Below the pieces are notes generated by a model. That model worked only from the letters and a program-made list of their open reading frames with translations. It did not search any database and was not told the origin of the DNA. 64,000 nucleotides of DNA, taken from contig NZ_VJYI01000003.1 of the NCBI RefSeq assembly GCF_008065375.1, positions 310,001 through 374,000 on the forward strand, in the 5' to 3' direction. The position numbers were made by a program, and so were the translations under genes. This document shows positions 8,869-17,257 of this stretch, piece by piece (within the stretch, counting starts at the first letter, position 1; the number at the start of each line of letters is the position of its first letter). This DNA comes from Nonomuraea sp. SYSU D8015. GTDB lineage: Bacteria; Actinomycetota; Actinomycetes; Streptosporangiales; Streptosporangiaceae.

Positions 8869-10060
8869 CGCGCTTCTCCAGGTCCGCGATCTCCTCCGAG
8901 CCGAGCCCGAGCCACTCGCGGTAGACGAGGTCGTTGTCCTGCCCGAGTGCGGGTCCGGTGCGCCAGACGCGGCCGGGCTCCCGGTGGAAGTGCGGGAGCG
9001 CGGCCTGCATGCGGACGGGGCCGAGGTCGGGGTCGTCGACGGTGACGATGTCGCCGCGCTCGGCGTAGACGGGGTCGGCGGCGATGTCCGCGACGGTCAA
9101 GACGCGTGAGGCGACCACTTCGGCCTCGGCGAAGGCCCGCAGGCACTCGCCGGTCCCCCGGGCGGCCACCCAGGCACGCAGCTCCCGGTCCAGCCGTTCC
9201 CGTCCGGCGAGCTGCTGCCGCGTCGTGGCGAACTCCTCCTCGGGCAGGCCCAGGAGGCGGACGACGTTCAGCACGGAGCGGAGGGTCGCGGAGGTCACGG
9301 TGATCCAGTCGCCGTCACGTGACAGGTAGGTGTTGATCACGGCGGCGGGCGCGACGGCCAGCTGGTTGCCGGATCTGCCGGGCACGACGCCGAGCTGGTC
9401 GTATGTGATGACCTGCCACTCCACCAGCCGGAACAGCGGCTCGAAGAGGGCGAGGTCGATCCATTCGCCGTCGAAGCCGGGGTCGTGCGCCCGGCGGTGC
9501 AGGGCGGCGAGCACCGCGTAGGCGCCCATCAGCCCGGTCACGGCGTCGCCGTGGGAGAACCCGGTGTGCACCGGCGGCCCGTCGGGGAACCCGGTCAGGT
9601 GCACCACTCCGCTCCTGGCCTCCCCGACCTTGCCGAAGCCCGGCGCGTCGGCCTGGGACGAGGTCGCGCCGAATCCGGAGATCTGCAGCAGGACCGCCTT
9701 GGGGTTGATCCGGTGCACGGCCTCCCAGTCCAGCTCCCATTCGCGCAGACGGCCGGCGCGCAACGTGACGATCACGACGTCGGCCCAGGCCACGAGCCGG
9801 TGCGCGACGTGCCGGCCGCCGGGGTCGTGCAGGTCCAGGGTGACAGAGCGCTTGTTGCGCCCCGCGACCTTGAACCACAGCGGCACGCCGTCACGCGAGG
9901 GCCCCATGGCGCGGGCGGCGTCGCCGGCGCCGGGCGGCTCCACATGGACCACGTCCGCGCCCTGGTCGGCGAGCAGAGACCCGGCCAGCGGCCCGGCGAC
10001 CACGTGGGCGAACTCGACAACCTTCAGTCCGCGCAGTTGCCCGCGCTGTTCAGAGGCCAC
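8858..10060 (-). CDS. CaiB/BaiF (class III) CoA-transferase
   Basis: 400 residues. Starts with GLKVVEFAHVVAGPLAGSLL and DQGADVVHVEPPGAGDAAR, typical of family III CoA-transferases; the catalytic Asp is in FSHGDAVTGLMGAYA. These enzymes move CoA from a donor such as succinyl-CoA onto a carboxylic acid. Cotranscribed with the CitE-like lyase (11-nt overlap) and downstream of the LysR gene. A LysR-type box at 10144-10158 sits about 85 nt before its start, suggesting inducible expression. Confidence 0.9.
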   Translation of the reverse strand: MASEQRGQLRGLKVVEFAHVVAGPLAGSLLADQGADVVHVEPPGAGDAARAMGPSRDGVPLWFKVAGRNKRSVTLDLHDPGGRHVAHRLVAWADVVIVTLRAGRLREWELDWEAVHRINPKAVLLQISGFGATSSQADAPGFGKVGEARSGVVHLTGFPDGPPVHTGFSHGDAVTGLMGAYAVLAALHRRAHDPGFDGEWIDLALFEPLFRLVEWQVITYDQLGVVPGRSGNQLAVAPAAVINTYLSRDGDWITVTSATLRSVLNVVRLLGLPEEEFATTRQQLAGRERLDRELRAWVAARGTGECLRAFAEAEVVASRVLTVADIAADPVYAERGDIVTVDDPDLGPVRMQAALPHFHREPGRVWRTGPALGQDNDLVYREWLGLGSEEIADLEKRGVI

Positions 10061-10143
10061 GCATGAGCTCCTTCGTCCTGTCCGGTCATGTCATCCTGCC
10101 CAAGCGGAGAAATGCGGGTCCAGCACGAGAAGTCGATATATTC

Positions 10144-10158
10144 ATGCTATTTACGCAT
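10144..10158. promoter_or_regulatory. Candidate LysR box upstream of the CoA-transferase/lyase operon
   Basis: ATGC-N7-GCAT, a perfect inverted repeat of the T-N11-A type bound by LysR proteins, in the only AT-rich stretch of the gap between the LysR gene and the CoA-transferase gene. The same TGC-N7-GCA core occurs at 11101-11113 in front of LysR itself. Binding is inferred. Confidence 0.5.
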
Positions 10159-11087
10159 TAACGCGTGACCCAGGACGCCCCCGCCGGCACCTCCAGCCCC
10201 TGCGTACGAGACTCCTCCAACAGCACGAGGAACGCGGCCGCGGCGGACGGCAGGGTCCGCCGCGCCCGGACCACGACGTCCAGGCGCCGCTCGACCACGG
10301 GCTCGGCCAGCGGCCGGTGCACGATGTGCCCGGGACCCAGCAGGGGCAGCACGAGGGCGGGCATCGCCGACACGCCGAGGCCCGCGGCGACCAGCCCGCC
10401 GACCGTCGCCACGTTGCTCGCCTCGGCGGCGAGCGTCGCGCCGCACCCCGCCTGGGCGAAGGCCGCGTCGGTGAGCCGGCGCACGCTGGACTCCGGCCCG
10501 ACGGCCAGGAAGGGCTCGGGGGCCAGGTCCTCCCAGGCGACCTCCTCCCGCTCGGCGAGCGGGTGTCCCGCAGGCAGCACGGCGTGGAAGCGGTCGCGGA
10601 TCAGCGGGCGGTGTTCGAGCCGGTCCTGCTGCGCGCCGACCGTGGTGATGGCGAAGTCGGCGTCGCCGGAGAGCACCTTGCCGAGCACGGCCCGTTCCAG
10701 CCCGTCCATGATGCGGACGGTCACGCGCGGGCGCTGCCGCCGGAACGCGGAGATCAGGCGCGGCAGCAGCACCGCCGCGACCGAGGGCATGGTGGCCACG
10801 GCGACCACGCCGGACTCGCCGAGCAGGTAGCGCCTCAGCTCCTTCATCCCGGACTCGTGCGCGCCGACGATCTGCTCGGCGACGCGCAGCGTCTCCACGC
10901 CCGCCGCCGTGAGCTGCACGTTGCGGGTGTCGCGCTCCAGCAGGCGAACGCCGAGCACGCGCTCGAGGTCGGCCACGGCGCGGCTCAGCGTCGACTGCGA
11001 GACGCGCAGCCGCGCCGCGGCGGTGGTGAAGCTGGCCGCCTTCGCCACGGCGACGTAGGCGGACAGCTGCCGGAGATTGGCGTCCAT
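10158..11087 (-). CDS. LysR-family transcriptional regulator
   Basis: 309 residues. N-terminal winged HTH (LRQLSAYVAVAKAASFTTAA, then RVSQSTLSRAVADLERVLG) and a C-terminal effector-binding domain (PRVTVRIMDGLERAVLGKVL onward). It lies between the CitMHS transporter (divergent) and the CoA-transferase/lyase operon (same strand, downstream), the usual arrangement for a local activator. Matching boxes in both control regions make it the likely regulator of all four metabolic genes here; the inducer is probably the imported acid or its CoA ester. Confidence 0.92.
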   Translation of the reverse strand: MDANLRQLSAYVAVAKAASFTTAAARLRVSQSTLSRAVADLERVLGVRLLERDTRNVQLTAAGVETLRVAEQIVGAHESGMKELRRYLLGESGVVAVATMPSVAAVLLPRLISAFRRQRPRVTVRIMDGLERAVLGKVLSGDADFAITTVGAQQDRLEHRPLIRDRFHAVLPAGHPLAEREEVAWEDLAPEPFLAVGPESSVRRLTDAAFAQAGCGATLAAEASNVATVGGLVAAGLGVSAMPALVLPLLGPGHIVHRPLAEPVVERRLDVVVRARRTLPSAAAAFLVLLEESRTQGLEVPAGASWVTR

Positions 11088-11100
11088 GACTCCTTACTGT

Positions 11101-11113
11101 TGCGCAGAACGCA
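11101..11113. promoter_or_regulatory. Candidate LysR box in the lysR-citMHS divergent promoter
   Basis: TGC-N7-GCA (TGCGCAGAACGCA), 14 nt upstream of the LysR start codon and in the 110-bp divergent region. It shares its half sites and spacing with the box at 10144-10158. Confidence 0.5.
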
Positions 11114-11197
11114 TGGATAAATCCACTTTTGATGGTGGACGTGAAACGTCGGCGCTCGGAAACTTCTCCGTAACCTCCCGAGAGAAGGGCCGCCCGG

Positions 11198-12502
11198 ATG
11201 ATCGCGCTCCTTGGCTTCCTCACCATCGGCCTGTTCCTGGTGCTCACCATGACCAGGCGTGCCTCAGTACTCACCGCGCTGGTGCTGGTCCCGGTGCTCG
11301 CGGCGGTGGCCGGCGGCTTCGCCGCCGAGATGGGCCCGATGATCCTCAACGGCCTGACCAAGGTGGCGCCCACCGGCATCATGATCGCTTTCGCGGTCCT
11401 GTACTTCAGCCTGATGATCGACACGGGATTGTTCGATCCGCTGATCCGCGGCATCCTGCGCGTGGCCAAGGACGACCCGCTGCGGATCGCCGTGGGCACG
11501 GCCGTCCTCACGATGTGCGTGGCCCTGGACGGCGACGGCGCCTCCACGTTCCTCATCACCGTCTCCGCCCTGCTGCCCGTCTACAAGCGGCTCGGCATGA
11601 GCCCTCTGGTGCTCACCGGCGTCGTCTGCCTGGGCGCGGGCGTCATGAACATGATCCCCTGGGGCGGTCCCACCGCCCGGGCGATGGCGGTGCTGAAGCT
11701 GGACAGCTCGCAGGTGTTCACGCCGGTCCTGCCGGCGATGGCGGCGGGCATCGCCTGGGTGCTGGTGGCCGCGTACCTGATCGGGCTGCGGGAACGCCGC
11801 CGCCTCGGCACCGTCTCCCTGCCCCCGGAACCGCTGGTCGTCGGGGACGGACCGGGGACGCCGCGCGCGCCCGAGCGCACGCACCCGGCCCTGACCGCCT
11901 TCAACCTCGTGCTGACCCTCGCGCTGCTGGCCGGGCTGGTGCTGGAGGCGATGCCGCTGCCGGTGCTGTTCGTGGTGGGCTTCGCACTCGCCCTGCTGGT
12001 CAACCGCCCCACCTGGGAGAAACAGCAGGAGCTGCTCGAGAAGCACGGCAAGAGCGTGGTGCTGGTCACCACGATGATCTTCGCGGCGGGCGTCTTCACC
12101 GGGATCCTCACCGGCACCAAGATGATCAACGAGATGGCGGCGGCGTTCGCCGGCGTCATCCCCGACTCGTTCGGCGGCCATCTGCCGGTGCTGGTGGCGA
12201 TCACGAGCATGCCGCTGAGCCTGGTCTTCACCCCCGACGCCTACTACTTCGGCGTGCTGCCCGTGCTGGCGCAGACCGCCGGCGGCTTCGGCGTGGAATC
12301 CGCCGAGATCGCCAGGGCGGCCATCCTCGGCCAGATGACCACGGGCTTCCCGCTCAGCCCGCTCACCGCCGCGACCTTCATCCTGGTCGGCATGAGCGGC
12401 GTCGATCTCGGCCGCCACCAGCGCTTCGTCTTCGGCTGGGCGTTCGGCACCACGGCGGTCATGACGGTGGCCGCGCTCCTGACCGGCGCCATCTCACTCT
12501 GA
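11198..12502 (+). CDS. CitMHS-family citrate (metal-citrate:proton) symporter
   Basis: 434 residues with about 11-12 hydrophobic segments, starting MIALLGFLTIGLFLVLTMTR. Segments such as LDGDGASTFLITVSALLPVY and MNMIPWGGPTARAMAVL are characteristic of the CitM/CitH family, which imports citrate complexed with Mg or Ca. Related members may carry other tricarboxylates. It is 12 nt upstream of the secreted hydrolase gene and divergent from LysR, so uptake of an organic acid is probably the entry step of this module. Confidence 0.9.
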   Translation: MIALLGFLTIGLFLVLTMTRRASVLTALVLVPVLAAVAGGFAAEMGPMILNGLTKVAPTGIMIAFAVLYFSLMIDTGLFDPLIRGILRVAKDDPLRIAVGTAVLTMCVALDGDGASTFLITVSALLPVYKRLGMSPLVLTGVVCLGAGVMNMIPWGGPTARAMAVLKLDSSQVFTPVLPAMAAGIAWVLVAAYLIGLRERRRLGTVSLPPEPLVVGDGPGTPRAPERTHPALTAFNLVLTLALLAGLVLEAMPLPVLFVVGFALALLVNRPTWEKQQELLEKHGKSVVLVTTMIFAAGVFTGILTGTKMINEMAAAFAGVIPDSFGGHLPVLVAITSMPLSLVFTPDAYYFGVLPVLAQTAGGFGVESAEIARAAILGQMTTGFPLSPLTAATFILVGMSGVDLGRHQRFVFGWAFGTTAVMTVAALLTGAISL

Positions 12503-12514
12503 GGAGTCCCACCC

Positions 12515-14011
12515 ATGAAGTACGGCTGGATCGCCGCCATCTTGATGCTTCCGCTCGTCGTCCACACCCCCGCCCGCGCCGACACCGACCCCTTCTTCTC
12601 CTACGACCGGCCCGCCACGTACGAGGTCCGCACCGAGCGGGTCTCGGTGCCGCTGCGCGACGGCGCCCGCCTGGCCTGCGACCTGCACCGCCCCGCCGCC
12701 GACGGCCGCTTCCCGGTGATCGTGTACGACTACACCGCCTACGACCAGCTGGAGCTCCTGGGCCGGGCGGCCGCGTACTTCGTCACCCGCGGCTACAACG
12801 TCGCCGTCTGCAACGCCCGCGGCTCGGGCGACTCCCCCGGCCGGCTCGACCCGTTCGGCGCGCAGGAGCAACGCGACAACTACGACCTCATCGAGTGGCT
12901 GGCCGCGCAGCCCTGGTCCACCGGCAAGGTCGGGCAGATGGGTGTCAGCTACGGCGGCCACTCCTCCCTGCTCGTCGCGGTGAACAAGCCGCCCCACCTG
13001 GCCGCGATCATCCCCACCGACGGGATCAGCGACTGGTACGAGAACACGATCTACCGCGGCGGCATCTACTCGGCCAGGATCCGCGACTGGCAGCGCACGG
13101 TCGCCCCCGACACCCTGGTGACCTACGCACAGCATCCGCTCTACGACGACTTCTGGCGCGAGCGCAGCGTCAAGGCCCGCTGGAAAGACCTCGACATCCC
13201 CGTCCTGGAGATCGCCGGCTGGTACGACCGCTACCGGGCCGGCATGGTGGAGAACTTCCAGGCCCGGCCCCGCAACGTCTGGCTGGTCGCCGGCCCCTGG
13301 CAGCACGGGTGGCGCAACGGCCAGTACGCCGACCTCGGCAACGGCCCGTATCTCGCCTGGTGGGACCGCTGGCTGGCCGGGCGCCGGGACGCGCCCCTGC
13401 CCGCCGCCAAGGTGACCTCGTACGAGATCCCGGGCCCCGGCGCGGGCACCGGCTGGAAGCGGTTCCCCACCTGGCCCCCTCCCGGCGCCCGGCAGACGCG
13501 GCTCGGCCTGAGCGCCGACGGCACGCTCACGCCCGACCCCGGCGTGCCCGCCACCCGCCGCTTCACCGTCAACACCGACCCGGCCCCCGCCACCCCGGAC
13601 GAGCGGCTGTCCTTCCAGACCCGGCCCTACCCGCGCGACGTCGTCCTGGCCGGCGACATCACGGCGAAGGTCCGCGCCGCGTTCACGGCCGCCGACGGCA
13701 ACATCGCGGTGGTGGCCGAGGACGTCGCCCCCGACGGCACGGCCACCCGCATCACCCAGGGCTGGCTCAAGGCGAGCCATCGCTTCGGCCACGACCGCGC
13801 CGTCCCCGTACGCCCGGGCAAGACGTACGACCTGGAGATCCGCACCTGGCCGACCCACTACCGGCTGAGCACCGGGCACAGCCTGCGCGTCACCGTGTCG
13901 AGCGACGACCACCCGGAGATCGACTCCGACGCCCCCGCGGGCCGGGTCGACCTGCGGGTGGGCCGCGGCGGCACCGAGCTCCGCCTCACCACCTTGGAGG
14001 ACGCCCGGTAA
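12515..14011 (+). CDS. Secreted CocE/NonD-family (peptidase S15-like) hydrolase
   Basis: 498 residues with a Sec signal peptide (GWIAAILMLPLVVHTPARA, cleavage near residue 22). The alpha/beta-hydrolase domain has the nucleophile S145 in MGVSYGGHS, the Asp in WYDRYRAGM and the His in PWQHGWRNG; a C-terminal jelly-roll (PX-Pro C) domain follows (FTVNTDPAPATPDERLSFQT). The family includes cocaine esterase, glutaryl-7-ACA acylases and Xaa-Pro dipeptidyl peptidases. Cotranscribed with CitMHS, so it may release the acid outside the cell from an ester or amide; this is inference. Confidence 0.88.
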   Translation: MKYGWIAAILMLPLVVHTPARADTDPFFSYDRPATYEVRTERVSVPLRDGARLACDLHRPAADGRFPVIVYDYTAYDQLELLGRAAAYFVTRGYNVAVCNARGSGDSPGRLDPFGAQEQRDNYDLIEWLAAQPWSTGKVGQMGVSYGGHSSLLVAVNKPPHLAAIIPTDGISDWYENTIYRGGIYSARIRDWQRTVAPDTLVTYAQHPLYDDFWRERSVKARWKDLDIPVLEIAGWYDRYRAGMVENFQARPRNVWLVAGPWQHGWRNGQYADLGNGPYLAWWDRWLAGRRDAPLPAAKVTSYEIPGPGAGTGWKRFPTWPPPGARQTRLGLSADGTLTPDPGVPATRRFTVNTDPAPATPDERLSFQTRPYPRDVVLAGDITAKVRAAFTAADGNIAVVAEDVAPDGTATRITQGWLKASHRFGHDRAVPVRPGKTYDLEIRTWPTHYRLSTGHSLRVTVSSDDHPEIDSDAPAGRVDLRVGRGGTELRLTTLEDAR

Positions 14012-14120
14012 CCCTCATCTCCGTCCTCCTGCCAGGCCCTGCGACCCCCACTTAGTCCGACCGAACGCGAAAGATGTTCGATTTCTCGCGATTAGCCCCT
14101 CCTCGATCGGCGTAAGTCGG

Positions 14121-14136
14121 GTTACATTCACGTTAC
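14121..14136 (+). promoter_or_regulatory. Direct repeat GTTAC upstream of the sugar dehydrogenase gene
   Basis: GTTAC occurs at 14121 and again at 14132, an 11-bp helical spacing, in the 167-bp control region before the start codon. It could be a regulator site or part of the promoter; no regulator can be named. Confidence 0.25.
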
Positions 14137-14178
14137 TTTGCCCTCTCTTATCCCCCGAGTAGACCGAAGGGAGAGGCA

Positions 14179-16284
14179 ATGAGAGCGAGAACCGCAATCG
14201 CGGTCATGGCTGCCGCGGCGATCCTCATGCCGGCCGCCGCCGCCCAGGCCTCCGGAAGCACCGGCGCCGCGGCACCGCCACCCGACGACCAGTTCCAGAA
14301 GGTGACGCTCAACGACAGCCCGGGCGAGCCGATGGATCTGGCGGTGTTACCGGACTCCAGGGTCCTGCACACCACGCGGCGCGGCGAGGTCTGGTTACAC
14401 GACCCGAAGACCGGCCTCAACACGCTGGCCGCCCGGCTCGACGTCTACCAGCACGACGAGGAGGGGCTGCAGAGCATCGCCCTCGCCCCCGGCTTCGGCA
14501 AGGGCTCCAGGAAGGACGACTGGGTCTACCTCTACTACTCCCCGCCGCTCGACACCCCCGTCGACGACCCCGCGACGCCCGACGTCAACGAGGGCGACGC
14601 CCCGTTCACCGGCACACCCGCGGACTTCGCGCCCTTCAAGGGGCTGATCCGCCTGTCCAGGTTCCGTTTCACCGGCGCGACGATCGACCTCCGCACCGAG
14701 CAGCGCGTCCTGGACGTGCCGGTGGACCGCGGCATCTGCTGCCACGTCGGCGGTGACATCGTCTTCGACGCCGACGGCAACCTCTACCTGTCGACCGGCG
14801 ACGACACCAACCCGTTCCAGTCCGACGGCTTCGCCCCGATCGACGAACGGGCCGATCGGAACCCGGCGTTCGACGCCCAGCGCAGCTCCGCCAACACCAA
14901 CGACCTGCGCGGCAAGATCCTGCGCATCAAGGTACGCGAGGACGGGTCCTACACGATCCCCCGAGGCAACCTCTTCCCGCCCGGCACGCCGCGCACCCGG
15001 CCCGAGATCTACGCGATGGGCCTGCGCAATCCGTTCCGCATCGAGATCAACCGGTCCACCGGGGATCTCTACGTCGGCGACTACTCACCGGACGCGCGGG
15101 CGGCCGATCCCCGGCGCGGCCCGGCCGGGACGGGCAAATGGGCGAAGATCCGCAAGCCCGGCAACTACGGCTGGCCCTACTGCGCGACCGCGCGGCTGCC
15201 GTACGTGGACTACGACTTCGCGACCGGCGCGTCGGGCGCGGCGTTCGACTGCGCCGCGCCCGTCAACGAGTCGCCGCGCAACACCGGTCTGCGCAGGCTG
15301 CCGCCGGTGGTCCAGCCGGAGGTGTGGTACTCCTACGGGCAGTCGCCGGAGTTCCCGCAGCTGGGCACCGGGGGCATCGGCCCGATGGGCGGCCCGGCGT
15401 ACGACTTCGACCCGGCCGACACGCGCGGCCGGGGCCCGGTGGCCTGGCCGAAGTACTACGACGGCGTCCCGCTCTTCTACGAGTGGACCCGCGACTACGT
15501 CAAGGCGTTCCACCGTGACGGGCGGCGGATCGAGGACGTGCTGCCCTCGTTCGTCTTCGACAACCCGATGGACCTGGAGTTCGGCCCCGAGGGCGCGCTC
15601 TACGTGCTGGAGTACGGCGACGGCTTCTTCCAGGAGAACCCGGACGCCCAGCTCTCCCGCATCGACTACATCGGCTACACCGGCAACCACACCCCCGTCC
15701 CGGTCGCCGCGGCGTCGGCGACCTCCGGCCACGCGCCGCTCACCGTCGCCTTCACCAGTGCCGGCACGACCGACGCCGACGGCGACCGGCTCCGCTACGC
15801 GTGGGACTTCAACGCCGACGGCAGGGTGGACTCCCGCAGCCCCGAGGCGTCGTACACGTACACGGCGAACGGCCTCTACAACGCGACGCTGCGGGTCACC
15901 GACGAGCACGGCATGTCCGCGGCGACGTCGGTGCGGATCGTGGTCGGCAACGCGGCGCCCGTCGTGGAGCTGGTCCGGCCCGCCGAAGGGCAGAGCTTCT
16001 CCTTCGGCGACGTGGTCGAGTTCGAGGTGCGGATCACCGACGACCAGCCGGTGGACTGCGCCAACGTGACCGTGGACTACATCCTCGGCCACGACGACCA
16101 CGGCCATCCGCAGACCACGGCCCGCGGCTGCACCGGCTCGATCCAGACCACCGAGCCGAGCGGGCACGACCCGGAGACCGACGAGCTCACCGGCGTCTTC
16201 GTCGCCGGCTACACCGACCCCGGCGGCGCGGACCTGCCCCCGCTGACCGGAACCGACGAGGTCGTACTCGAGCCCACCCGTTAG
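14179..16284 (+). CDS. Secreted PQQ-dependent sugar (glucose/sorbosone) dehydrogenase-like protein with PKD domain
   Basis: 701 residues with a Sec signal peptide (AVMAAAAILMPAAAAQA). The beta-propeller region shows the soluble glucose dehydrogenase pattern: MDLAVLPDSRVLHTTRRGE, GICCHVGGDIVFDADGNLYL, STGDDTNPF, ILRIKVREDG and YAMGLRNPFRIEIN. A PKD domain (about 503-590; TSAGTTDADGDRLRYAWDF) follows, then a short Cys-containing C-terminal domain seen in actinobacterial ThuA-associated proteins. It would oxidise sugars outside the cell if PQQ is available. It contains two rare TTA leucine codons (14347, 14395). The isomerase gene follows by 12 nt, forming an operon. Confidence 0.87.
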   Translation: MRARTAIAVMAAAAILMPAAAAQASGSTGAAAPPPDDQFQKVTLNDSPGEPMDLAVLPDSRVLHTTRRGEVWLHDPKTGLNTLAARLDVYQHDEEGLQSIALAPGFGKGSRKDDWVYLYYSPPLDTPVDDPATPDVNEGDAPFTGTPADFAPFKGLIRLSRFRFTGATIDLRTEQRVLDVPVDRGICCHVGGDIVFDADGNLYLSTGDDTNPFQSDGFAPIDERADRNPAFDAQRSSANTNDLRGKILRIKVREDGSYTIPRGNLFPPGTPRTRPEIYAMGLRNPFRIEINRSTGDLYVGDYSPDARAADPRRGPAGTGKWAKIRKPGNYGWPYCATARLPYVDYDFATGASGAAFDCAAPVNESPRNTGLRRLPPVVQPEVWYSYGQSPEFPQLGTGGIGPMGGPAYDFDPADTRGRGPVAWPKYYDGVPLFYEWTRDYVKAFHRDGRRIEDVLPSFVFDNPMDLEFGPEGALYVLEYGDGFFQENPDAQLSRIDYIGYTGNHTPVPVAAASATSGHAPLTVAFTSAGTTDADGDRLRYAWDFNADGRVDSRSPEASYTYTANGLYNATLRVTDEHGMSAATSVRIVVGNAAPVVELVRPAEGQSFSFGDVVEFEVRITDDQPVDCANVTVDYILGHDDHGHPQTTARGCTGSIQTTEPSGHDPETDELTGVFVAGYTDPGGADLPPLTGTDEVVLEPTR

Positions 16285-16296
16285 GAGGATCCCCCC

Positions 16297-17193
16297 ATGT
16301 GCTACGGCTACGGTCCCAGCAGGCGGTCCCTGCTCGCCGCCGGCCTCGGACTCGGCGCGGCCGCCTTCGCCGCCGCGTCACCCGCCGCCGCGGCCACGCC
16401 GCACCACCCTTCCGGCCGGGACCGCGTCCCGCCCGGCCAGATCAGCATCCAGCTCTGGACGGTACGCGACGACCTCGCCAAGAACTACGACGCCACCCTC
16501 GCCTACCTGGCCGAGATCGGCTACCCGAAGATCGAGGTCGCGCTCGGCTACTTCGGCCGTACGGCGAAGCAGCTGCGCGCGTTCCTCGACGGGCTCGGCA
16601 TCCGCGCCACCTCCAGCCACGACGGCATCAGCCCCGACGACGCCGCGCTCGAAACGAAGATCGCCAACGCGCTCACCCTCGGCCAGACCTACATGGTGGT
16701 GCCCTACCTGAACTCCACCAGCGAGGACCAGTGGAAGGCGTGGGCGGAGCGCATGAACGTCGAGGCGGCCGCCGCCCGCAAGGCGGGGCTGCGGTACGGC
16801 TACCACAACCACGCCCACGAGTTCACGATCGACCTCGGCGGCGGGAAGACGCCCTGGGACGTGCTCACCGCCGAGCTCGACCCGCGCCTGGTCCACCTGG
16901 AGATCGACATCTACTGGGCGGTCACGGGCGGCGTCGGGCGCGGCGCCGCCGACCCGGTGGGCTTCGCGCTCGACGTCATCCGCGAGGCGCCGCAGCGGGT
17001 GCTGCAGTTCCACGTCAAGGACCGGCATCTCGACGGTGACATGGCCGATCTCGGCACCGGGACGATCGACTTCCGGCGGATCTTCGATCGGCACCGGGTG
17101 AGGGAGTACATCGTGGAGAACGACACCCCGGACGTGACCCCCCGGCAGACGGCGGAGGTCGGCTACCGCTACCTGCGGAAGCTCCGGTTCTGA
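16297..17193 (+). CDS. Tat-exported sugar phosphate isomerase/epimerase-like TIM-barrel protein
   Basis: 298 residues. A twin-arginine signal (SRRSLLAAGLGLGAAAFAAA) precedes an AP-endonuclease-2/xylose-isomerase-like barrel: ISIQLWTVRDDLAKNYDATL, YHNHAHEF, VHLEIDIYWAV, FHVKDR and EYIVENDTPD carry the usual His/Glu/Asp metal ligands. Such secreted barrels often accompany sugar dehydrogenases and act on oxidised sugars. Cotranscribed with the PQQ-type dehydrogenase 12 nt upstream. Substrate unknown. Confidence 0.88.
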   Translation: MCYGYGPSRRSLLAAGLGLGAAAFAAASPAAAATPHHPSGRDRVPPGQISIQLWTVRDDLAKNYDATLAYLAEIGYPKIEVALGYFGRTAKQLRAFLDGLGIRATSSHDGISPDDAALETKIANALTLGQTYMVVPYLNSTSEDQWKAWAERMNVEAAAARKAGLRYGYHNHAHEFTIDLGGGKTPWDVLTAELDPRLVHLEIDIYWAVTGGVGRGAADPVGFALDVIREAPQRVLQFHVKDRHLDGDMADLGTGTIDFRRIFDRHRVREYIVENDTPDVTPRQTAEVGYRYLRKLRF

Positions 17194-17203
17194 GCATCAC
17201 CCT

Positions 17204-17243
17204 GCGTCGAGCCTGGCGGGTCGCCCCCGTCCAGGCTCGACGC
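17204..17243. terminator. Bidirectional terminator hairpin
   Basis: A perfect 13-bp inverted repeat, GCGTCGAGCCTGG at 17204-17216 and its complement at 17231-17243, with a 14-nt loop. It sits exactly between the convergent isomerase and GH95 genes. There is no clear U tract, which is common in actinobacteria. Confidence 0.8.
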
Positions 17244-17257
17244 CCCGCTCACCTGGA

